DNA from: Phlebotomus papatasi
Taxonomy: Eukaryota > Arthropoda > Insecta > Diptera > Psychodidae
Direction: 5' to 3'
Assembly: GCF_024763615.1 (NCBI RefSeq)
Contig: NC_077224.1
Coordinates: 57,546,712-57,610,711, forward strand
DNA length: 64,000 nt
Program-made: the position numbers and the translations under genes
Notes under the pieces: generated by a model
Told to the model about the DNA's origin: nothing
Database searches by the model: none
The model's input: only the letters and a program-made list of their open reading frames with translations
Part shown: positions 56,319 through 64,000 of the stretch, in pieces
Layout of the letters: each line of letters begins with the position of its first letter
Numbering within the stretch: the stretch's first letter is position 1

Positions 56319-56711
56319 AGGTGAGATTCTTAAAATTTTCTGTCCCCCGATCAGCACCAATTTTTGCTAAAATGTGTTTCACTACTACGAATATATGGGT
56401 GGCCAAAAGTAAATTATAAAATAAGAAAGATAACTTGCAGTTTTCGTCAAAAGTTATACATCGGTTGAAAATTGCAATTTATTGTATCAAATCAATCAAT
56501 CTATTCAGCAAAATTATAGAGCGCATTCTGATATACATATCAGTAAAATGATCACATATCATTTTACTGCCAGTGCATTCAAATCCATTTTGGATTCGAT
56601 ACAAAATTTTAACTATTTTTCTTAAAATTACTGCATTACGTCCTTCCAACTTTAACTTTATATATAATATTTAGTCACATTCCAAGTTGACTCACGTTAA
56701 GAATCTCACCT
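56319..56711 (-). mobile_element. 393-bp element related to the satellite-flanking sequence
   Basis: AGGTGAGATTCTTAA at the left and its exact inverse TTAAGAATCTCACCT at the right. Reading inward, CCCCGATCAGCACCA, AAAATGTGTTTCACTACTACG and AATATATGGGTGG correspond inverted to 4,905-4,960; AACTTGCAGTTTTCG and GAAAATTGCAATTT correspond inverted to about 4,785-4,830. It is thus a short, inverted relative of the element that borders the satellite. Confidence 0.65.
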
Positions 56712-57495
56712 GCAATAAGCTAATCTAGGTTTATCACTATTTTTTTTTCAGAGAAATAACTGCTTTGGAAAACAAAAATATTAATAACGGAGAAGATAGT
56801 AATAATTTTTTTTTTATTTCTATCAAATTTGAGATGCCATTGTCTATAAAATACTCTTCCTCAATCCAATTTTGTTGTGAAAATTTCATTGAAAGTTTAG
56901 GAACTTCTAACGTGAAACATCATGCACCAAAAAGAGCTTTTTCACTTATCTAAGTTGAATATTTTGCTTTTAAATTACTCACCACTATTTTCCAAGTCCT
57001 CGTAGCTTAATATGCCACTAAATTTTACATTTATAAAACACTTTTCACTGAGAAATTGCACTTGAATTACTTTTACTGCGCCATTTGCTTTTGCACTGGG
57101 GCACAGCCTTCTAGAATATTCCAGTAATGTGAGAAAAATTCTCTCGCACGCGAGAGCCCAAACTGTTTCTCTCTCTCACTTCACTCCTTTCCTGCTGTTT
57201 CTCGCGCAGCTTAGCTTTCAGCTCTCACTGAATTTCTCTCACTCTCCCGTTTAGCAGCAAAAAAGTAGCGATTTAGCTTACAAGATTTTCAGGCATTACC
57301 AAACGTGAGAATTTTTGTTACACCAAGTGGAAGCTTAAAAGCTAACACGTTCCTGGGCGTCACACTTTTTTTGCAGTGTAAGTTACTAAAAATCTATTTC
57401 CGACATCAATTCAGATAAAAATTGCCCAGAAATAAATCATCGAAAATCACTCAATTTGCGTATGATGTATAATACCATGGTAAGGAATGGGTTAA

Positions 57496-59360
57496 GCTTC
57501 ACTTCATGCAAGTTTATCATTAAAACATTGTACTTATCTTATATTTTGGCCACAAACAGCCACAAATAATATTAATTACGAATAAATAAATTTAATAAAA
57601 TCAATTTTCTTCAAAAGGCTACTTGTGTAACTGCAATAAAATTGAAATTAGTGAGCAATTTTAACATTTTAATTTGCTGAAATCAAATTTATTTGAGCAA
57701 CCACATTTATGCTATTTTAACATATTTAAATAGGTTTTTCTGGACCAAATATTAGTTTTTATTAATAAATAAGTGCAGATCTATCAATTTAATTGGTTTT
57801 TAGTGGAAAATAACGCATAGGAACAAATCATCTGAGAATTAAATTGAATTTACAAATTGAAAAAATCGTAGTGTGATAGCACGGTAATGTAGCCTTAAAT
57901 CAATTTTTTTTAAACTCATAATTGAATTAATTTTTCAAAATCCTTTACTAAATATTCTTATTTGGCTTGGAAAATTTAAAATCAAATGGAAGATAGAATC
58001 GCGTTTTCTTTTCATGAAAGAGAAATATATCGTTTTCTGATACATATCCCGGTTTACTGTTAAATTTAGTATACACATTAATCTTTCAAGTATTTTTTTG
58101 CTAATTATTTCATTTTTACTGATAGATAGGCGTGATTTTGTATTTTTAGATAACTGTTTAAAAAATCCTTAAATATCTGTTAAAATGTGTTATATCTTAC
58201 TTATTTATTCCGATTTTAGTTAATTTTAAATGGCTGTTGTTCTAATATCAAAAATTTGTTCGTAAGAAAGTGTTGCAAAAGTTTTCTTCATTACAATTTG
58301 CATAGCTGAATAAATAATCTGTTTTTGAAAATGTGAAATAATAATATAATGTTTATATGGCTTTGTCAGTTAACCACAGAAAAACAAGCTTCTCGCTATT
58401 AATAACTTGAGAATCTTTGAGGAGAAATTATTGAGAGGTTACTGTTTAATGATAAAGCTCAATGAATCGTTCAATGCGAATTCATTGTTTAAATTGAAAT
58501 ATTTACAGTAAATTGGGTAAATTGTGTCTAATCTCTTGGAAATATTACTATACAGAGCTTTTGAGTAATTTATTTACCTACGCCTAATAAAGCTTTCCTA
58601 ACTGTTTCGTATTATATTATGCTTTCTAAGAAGTTGTTTAATTGCCTTGGAAGATCTACATTACTTTAATTCCATTTTCTTTTTTTTAATTTTGCATAGC
58701 TCAGTCTCGAGATTAAATTGTGTCACAGCGAAGCGCCCAACTGACTCACTTTGTAAATATATATATATATATATTTTCCCTAATCAAACGCACGAATATT
58801 CCTTTATTTACTGGTGTTGATATATTTTTAGAATATTTCGTTATTCAATTTTATTTGGAAGAAAGACAGACACATTTTCTATAAATAATATTTAGAATCT
58901 TAATGGGTTAGTTTTGAGAAAGCATAGGGAAAGTCGGCAACAAGGAGAGAAATTTGGTTTGAATAGAACCAAAATCTTATCACTGAGTATTTATCTGAAC
59001 AATAGAAATGACAATTGGAATAATTGAACGAAGACAGTATCACTTTTAGAAGGTGATAAGAACTTATTCGCAGTTATTAATCGTAGGGCAATGGAGAAGG
59101 TGGAAAAGCCTTCTTCTGTAGCACATATAGAAAACTTTAGTGGAGTTAAAGTAGTGTAAATCTTGGTGAAAACTTTAAATCTCATTCTCTTATTTTTCAA
59201 AAGTTTTCGAGGAATAATAGGTTAAACATTAAAGTGAAACAAAAACAAAAACATTAACAAAAACCCTAAAATTTTCCGTTTGTTTTAGCCGATTTCTAGT
59301 ATCTACTGCTAATCTAATCTAATGCAATATTTATTATGTCTTATAAATTATTGCAATTTA
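57496..59360. other. AT-rich intron stretch
   Basis: No coding region or paired terminal repeat recognised. A (TA)n run lies at about 58,757-58,774. GTAGTGTGATAGCACGGTAA near 57,870 loosely mirrors GGTGCTATCACACTAG near 53,780, a possible pair of distant inverted ends around the 54-57.5-kb nest. Confidence 0.4.
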
Positions 59361-59669
59361 CAGTAGACTCTCTCAAATTCGGGCATATAGGACCGAAATG
59401 TCAGCCGAATTAGACAGAAATTCGGGCGACATGTGCTTATAGATATTGAGTTTACACACTCATATATATCGTAAATTGCATGAAAATCCCTCCATAATGC
59501 AAAATCACATCAAAACTAAGACAAACCATGCTAAATTTGAGCATATTTGATTCATTTGATAATCATAATCAAACTTGAAAAATGACAACAAACTTTTTTC
59601 AAATGTAACCGCTGCCCGAAATAAAAAGTAGCCCGATCTTAAAAGAGCCGAATTTGCGAGAGTCTACTG
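59361..59669. mobile_element. pogo-like MITE, 309 bp, uninterrupted relative of 37,824
   Basis: CAGTAGACTCTCTCAAATTC at the left and GAGAGTCTACTG at the right, with TA on both sides. The AATTCGGGC motif recurs inside both ends. This copy defines the empty-site structure of the nested copy at 37,824-39,381. Confidence 0.85.
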
Positions 59670-59671
59670 TA

Positions 59672-61583
59672 TAATCGTTGTTGGTTCATAACCTCATAAA
59701 ATTAACAACGTATAATCTGAGAATTAGGATTAAATATTTAAAATGGAATAAAAAGTTTCAGATCGATAATTTCTTTGATAGGTTTAAAAAAAAGTCGAAA
59801 TAAAGTGAATTTAAAATGCATAGCTTGGTCTCATTATCCAATTCAGCATATAGATTAAAATATTGTGAAGTTAGAATATGAGAATCAGGATTTAAAGAGA
59901 ATTTTAAAATTTAAATTAAACAAATTTCAAGGTTATGTTTAGCATAACCTCACACTGTCTTTATCTCGTCTTTATCTCATTCACTGGTTATGACTTTGTT
60001 TTGTTTTACTTTTTTTTAGTTTGTTAAATTTCTGAGGTTATGAATTCATACGCTAAATTTTTTCAAGAAAATTTTAAAATAAATTACTAAAATAAATAAA
60101 TTATGTTTCTATTTTTATAAGGTTAGACCTAACATAACCTCAAATTCTTGGAATTTTTCTAACAGTTGATTGCTACGAAAACAAGATTTCATTTAAAGAT
60201 TTTCGCAATAGGAATTATTTATTTTGGCTTCTTAAAATAAAAAGTCTCAGGTAGGAGTCTCTAAAGTTAGACAGTCGATTAATTTTATTTCGTATATTGT
60301 TTTATTAGACGACACTGTAGAGTAGAACTGTAAATAGCGACTTTGGTGGATTGGAGACTTTGAATCTGAAGGTTCCAAGTGATAAATAAAATAGTTCTTT
60401 TATTGTGCTACTACTACTCTGCTATTATTTGTCGCGAGTTTAAAATGATGCTAAAGTCGGACTCGGCCCGCAAAAATTAGTTTAAATAGACTTTAAGTAG
60501 CATAAATTTGATTTTGAAACCATTTTTTGTGGGCCAAGTTCGGCTTTTTCTCTAATAATAATTCAAATTTGAAAAATTTGCAAAAATTAAAAGTCCAAAA
60601 TATGTCTAAATGCATATTAACGACAACTAATGTGAATCGTCATAAAACTTTAAAGTATACAGTCTGATTGCAGGAGTTTAAAGATTGCAAGAAATAGTTT
60701 TATGATTCAGAAGTTCACTAAATAAAATACCACGAAATAAGAGAATGAGATTAATTGAAGCGTAAAACAAACTTTGCAATATAATTTCGAAAAAGAAAAA
60801 TTATTATAATTCTTTCTGGAGATTTTCTGTAAGAAATTAACTAAAAATCTTGAATTGATAAATATTATAGAATGAAATTAAAAGAGAATAAAGAGTTTTC
60901 TCTATTCAGAGTTATTTCTTATTTGGTCCAAAATATTTCGAAAACTGAAATTAACCTAAAAAATATAAATACGTATTTTTTAAGGGGTTCAAATTCAAAA
61001 AATTTAACTTTATTTTATTACAATTTTGATGAAGGATATTAACTATCTGATATATCTAAAAATAAAGTGGCTAGTAATTTTTTTCTAGATTTAAAAAAAA
61101 AAAAATTGTATTCCCAAAATCTTCTAAATTCTAACCTGCAAAGAGATAATTTTTTTCTGAATCTTTTAATTCTTTTAACAGACAGGAATATTTTAACCTG
61201 CCAGCAGTAAGAAATTATACTATGAATTACCAAAACGACCAAAACCAATTGCATCCTGAGCTTTTGTATGAGTAATTTAGGATAATTTATTTTGAGGTTA
61301 TGTCCTAACATAACCTCACATTTTAAATTAATCTTTTAAAAAGGAAAGAATGCAAGCTTTTCCATTCAAATTCATTTTAAAAAATGATGTTAGGTATTTT
61401 TAAAAACAAATTTTAGATGACTCTTTTTTTTTAAGTTTTCTCAAAAATGTTTAAGAAATCTAATCGGTTTTTGCAAAGTTTCATTGCCCTTCAATATTTT
61501 GTAGCTTAGAAAATTTTCAATATTCAGAGAAGGCCATGGATTTCATAGCAGAAATTCATTGTTTCCCCGGTATTTTGTTGCAG
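59672..61583. other. End of anoctamin intron 2, with AACATAACCTCA repeats
   Basis: AT-rich. The phrase CATAACCTCA recurs near 59,943, 60,134 and 61,309. At 61,293-61,318 TGAGGTTATG-TCCTAA-CATAACCTCA forms a hairpin with 10-bp arms. These may be ends of a small repeat family. The intron ends in the acceptor TATTTTGTTGCAG at 61,583. Confidence 0.45.
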
Positions 61584-62541
61584 ACTTGGCGACGGTTTCA
61601 GGATGGCGAACGATCGGTGGATTTTGTCCTGTCGTACCTGGGAGATGATCCAGATCCAATCAATGCTGAGAAGCGTGAGGCCTTCCAGCGGAATCTCATG
61701 AGTGAGGGTCTGGATTTGGAGATTGAGAAGAACCAAAGGATACATTTTGTGAAGATTCACGCACCTGTCGAAGTGCTGTGTCGTTTCTGTGAGATACTAA
61801 AGATGAAGATGCCCATCAAGAAGATCGAAGGCAGCGAAGATATCATCCAGGAGGAATTTCATCTTCTAGACGAAATGAAGTCATTCTTCGGGAAACCCTT
61901 TGAATTTGTCAAATTAGATCCAAATCTCTTTCCAGAACGCAATAACGAACTGCGAGCGGAATTTTCGCGGGAGAAAAGCTACCTCTTTGATACAGATCGG
62001 CCGGATTTTTTCTCACCAGATGTTAGAATAGCCGTCGTGAACTTTATCCTGGAGAGACAGAGATTTGGTAATGACAAGGAACAGAGTGTGGGAATTGAGA
62101 AGCTCTTGACAGATGGAGTCTACTCAAATGCCTATCCCCTTCACGATGGAGACTTGAAAACGCCGGACAGTCAGCGGTATCTGTTGCTGAATGAATGGGC
62201 ATCAGTTAAACAGTGGATCAGGCATCAGCCTCTGGATAACATTCGGGATTACTTTGGAGCCCGAATTGCTCTCTATTTTGCCTGGTTGGGCTTTTACACG
62301 CACATGCTGATCCCGGCGGCCATTGTGGGCCTCTTCTGCTTCCTCTATGGCGTGGCAACGCTCTTCTCCAATCAAATCAGCGAGGATATCTGCAGTGCAG
62401 GAAAGAGCATCATCATGTGTCCCCAGTGCGATGCGAAATGTGACTACTGGTACCTTTCCGAAACTTGCCTTTATTCACGATTCGCTCATCTAATTGACAA
62501 TAACATCACCGTTTTCTTTGCGTGCTTTATGTCCATCTGGG
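61584..62541 (+). CDS. Anoctamin (TMEM16 family) exon 3, gene continues beyond window
   Basis: Encodes residues 124-442 of the joined protein. It opens with TWRRFQDGERSVDFVLSYL, the anoctamin DGxRxxDFVL motif, and continues through the N-terminal cytosolic dimerisation domain (to about residue 345; includes VGIEKLLTDGVYSNAYPLHD). Then come QPLDNIRDYFGARIALYFAW, the first membrane segment (about 352-383, YTHMLIPAAIVGLFCFLYG), and the extracellular Cys-rich loop (CPQCDAKCDYW, ETCLYSRF). It ends at the start of TM2 (NITVFFACFMSIW). Exon limits are acceptor TTGCAG and donor GTGAGT, leaving one base over after Trp, as expected for the WA junction of the family. The remaining ~8 membrane segments and calcium-binding site lie outside the window. 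Family members are calcium-activated chloride channels or lipid scramblases; which type this is cannot be told from this part. The frame from 61,536 to 61,583 is intron. Confidence 0.92.
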
Positions 62542-62741
62542 GTGAGTTTTATTTGTTAATATTATCCATTTATTTAATTTTGAACTTATTTTTCTGACTG
62601 ATATTTACATGCTATTTTTCCAAAAAACCTTTTTTTCTGCTTAATTCACTCACAAAAAGCAAGTTGTTCTCTATATGAATTTTTTAAAACGTAAATCTTC
62701 TCGGCTGAAGTATATTCTTAACTTTAAAAATTTAAGCATAT

Positions 62742-63660
62742 AGGGTGTCCCGGGATTATGCACATTTTCGAGACCGAAAAAGCCGCGCAAATTGGGATTT
62801 TGATTCATTAGAATTTGATTTATCATTTTTAATGGCAGAAATAAGTCTTTTAGTCGTATTTAAGACTGACTCATGAAAAATTTTTAGCTTAGGGAAAATT
62901 AACCCTCTAACGGGTAAGACCGCTTCCAGGCGGTCTTCACAAAAATCACATTTACAGCGACAATAAAGGTTTTATTTGTGCAGAGAAACTCATTTCCCAT
63001 TTCCATAAAAATACCGATATAAAGTTATCTGACTACAATAAATTTATTTTTTACTGAAAGGTATGTCATTCTGCTTTGTATATTTTATTTAAAAAAATTG
63101 AAAAACTAAAAATGTGAATTTTAGAAGCAAAAAGAGTTTCAAAAAATTTTTATATTTTGTCACCTAGCGCCTAAACTAAAAGAATGAAGAATGGATGGTT
63201 TCTTCGACTTTATTGGAACATAATTATCCTAGAAAACATTGTTTTAGAACTTTTTTTCGCATATTAAACAAAACACCGTTAGAGGGTTAAAAAGCAATTC
63301 GAAAAATTATCTTGCTATCTTGATCCCGGGAATAAGCGTATTTTCGCGCCCGAAAAAATTTAGGGAAATGGCATTATGCACTTAGAGGTAATTGCGTTTG
63401 ATTAAGTCTAAAAGATCTGTATTTATAAAAAGGACTTTTTGGTTTTTACTCGGAGTTTTTCAAGAAATTGTCATAATATTAAAAAAAAATACCTCAATTA
63501 AAGAATTTTCTTTTTAAATAAGCATAATGTTTTTCAATTTCGCGCTTCACAAAACAGTATATGTTAATGTGTAATTCAACACAAAATGATATCCAATATT
63601 AGGCAAACATGAATTATTGTATGAACATAATAGCATAATCCCGTCAAGTGCGTAATTCCT
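62742..63660. mobile_element. Dispersed repeat with CCCGGGATTATGC ends
   Basis: GTCCCGGGATTATGCACATT at 62,746 recurs near 51,602 (CCCGGGATTATGCACATTTT) and, diverged, near 63,326 (CCCGGGAATAAGCGTATTTT followed by GGCATTATGCAC). An inverted ATAGCATAATCCCG phrase near 63,630-63,645 may be the opposite end. The piggyBac-like MITE at 62,903 is inserted in it. Boundaries are tentative. No coding frame. Confidence 0.45.
62903..63286. mobile_element. piggyBac-like MITE, 384 bp
   Basis: TTAA at 62,899-62,902 and 63,287-63,290. CCCTCTAACGG at the left and CCGTTAGAGGG at the right are perfect inverted ends. A subterminal hairpin, AAGACCGC-TTCCAG-GCGGTCTT, lies at 62,926-62,947. TTAA plus CCC ends is the piggyBac signature. 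Confidence 0.85.
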
Positions 63661-63837
63661 GTATCTAGTATAAATATTACTTATCTTCGTCAGATCACTT
63701 TATTACTTCTTTAAATTCATATACTCTTCCAATCACATAAATTATTCTTTGACTATCATATCGTTTTTCTATGTTTCTGTAAACTTCGCCAAAGCTTAAT
63801 CAATTAAAAAAAAAAATGTTTTTAAAAAATCCTAGAA

Positions 63838-64000
63838 ATCGGGTCGGATAAATGTCTAAGTAATACCCGAAAATTTGAAGGGTTGTACCCGTGACCCGCC
63901 CGACCCGCAGAAAATAAAATAAAACCCGCCCGACCCGCAAAAAGTCATGCGGGTACCCGCGGGTCGGGTCGGGTCGGGTCGGGTGTGCAGGGCTCTAGTT
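63838..64000. mobile_element. Terminal fragment with GGGTC pentamer repeats, possible hAT end
   Basis: Contains CCCGACCCGC phrases and a run of GGGTC units at 63,959-63,982, ending GTGCAGGGCTCTAG at the window edge. Read inverted, the terminus starts CTAGAGCCCTGCAC. A CAGAG/CAGGG-like end would suit hAT-type elements, but the partner end and 8-bp duplication are not in view. Confidence 0.35.

Larger units (their letters stand above)
54302..57378. mobile_element. TA-flanked 3.1-kb element nested in the CCCATTC MITE
   Basis: The left end is CACTCAAAAAAATTTGTGAG. The right end in inverse is CACTGCAAAAAAAGTGTGAC. Both ends carry an inner CTTCCACTTGGTGT about 55 bp further in. TA lies on both sides (54,300-54,301 and 57,379-57,380). 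Ends and target fit a Tc1/mariner-type element. The interior is AT-rich, with CT-rich sequence at about 57,140-57,250, the Harbinger-like MITE at 55,357 and the element at 56,319. No transposase frame is left. Confidence 0.7.
54175..57491. mobile_element. piggyBac-like MITE (CCCATTC family) split by a nested element
   Basis: TTAA at 54,171-54,174 and 57,492-57,495. CCCATTCAGTCAATGTACC is at the left and GGTAAGGAATGGG at the right, so it is inverted relative to 32,554-33,079. The two flanking pieces (54,175-54,299 and 57,381-57,491) read continuously against the uninterrupted relatives at 32,554 and 52,418, where TAGTAACTTTAG runs straight on toward CAATTACTTGG. The 3.1-kb middle is the insertion described next. 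Confidence 0.8.

Overview
The window looks like an AT-rich stretch of an insect nuclear genome. It has short or TE-swollen spliceosomal introns, C2H2 zinc-finger genes with a ZAD-like domain (an arthropod hallmark), THAP-domain genes, an anoctamin gene, and very many cut-and-paste transposon remnants. A holometabolous insect is well supported. A nematoceran fly is my guess, not something the sequence proves. There are no operons, ribosomal RNAs or convincing tRNA genes.

Layout. 1-5,018: MITEs, a decayed pogo-type element with transposase fragments, and a degenerate ~290-bp tandem repeat. 5,019-12,010: about 76 copies of a ~92-bp satellite with two kinds of higher-order structure. 12,517-22,323: a 9.8-kb Foldback-like element with long, internally repetitive inverted arms and an 11-bp target-site duplication; its left arm carries a near-perfect 1.45-kb palindrome. 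22,400-25,885: two minus-strand THAP genes. One is small (113 aa). The other is THAP + ZAD-like and has lost its zinc fingers by deletion. 27,310-29,550: a TIR element, then an exactly 500-N gap, then the plus-strand paralogue of the THAP-ZAD gene with eight zinc fingers (30,090-31,254).

34,285 to past 62,541: an anoctamin (TMEM16) gene on the plus strand, reconstructed from three exons whose phases agree: 13 coding bases at 34,285-34,297, then 39,827-40,182, then 61,584-62,541. It continues beyond the window. Intron 1 (5.5 kb) is about 91% one Tc1-like element filled with nested SINEs and MITEs. Intron 2 (21.4 kb) is also packed with TEs. It includes a 1,246-bp element inserted into another copy of itself with a 3-bp duplication, and a three-level nest at 54,175-57,491.

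The genes do not form a pathway. The THAP, ZAD and C2H2 proteins are probably DNA-binding nuclear proteins, and the anoctamin is a membrane channel or scramblase. The main content is the mobile-element record: Foldback-like, piggyBac-like (TTAA), pogo/Tc1-like (TA), Harbinger-like (TTA), an unplaced 3-bp-TSD family, tRNA-derived SINEs and a satellite. All identity and copy statements come from reading by eye, without alignment software.
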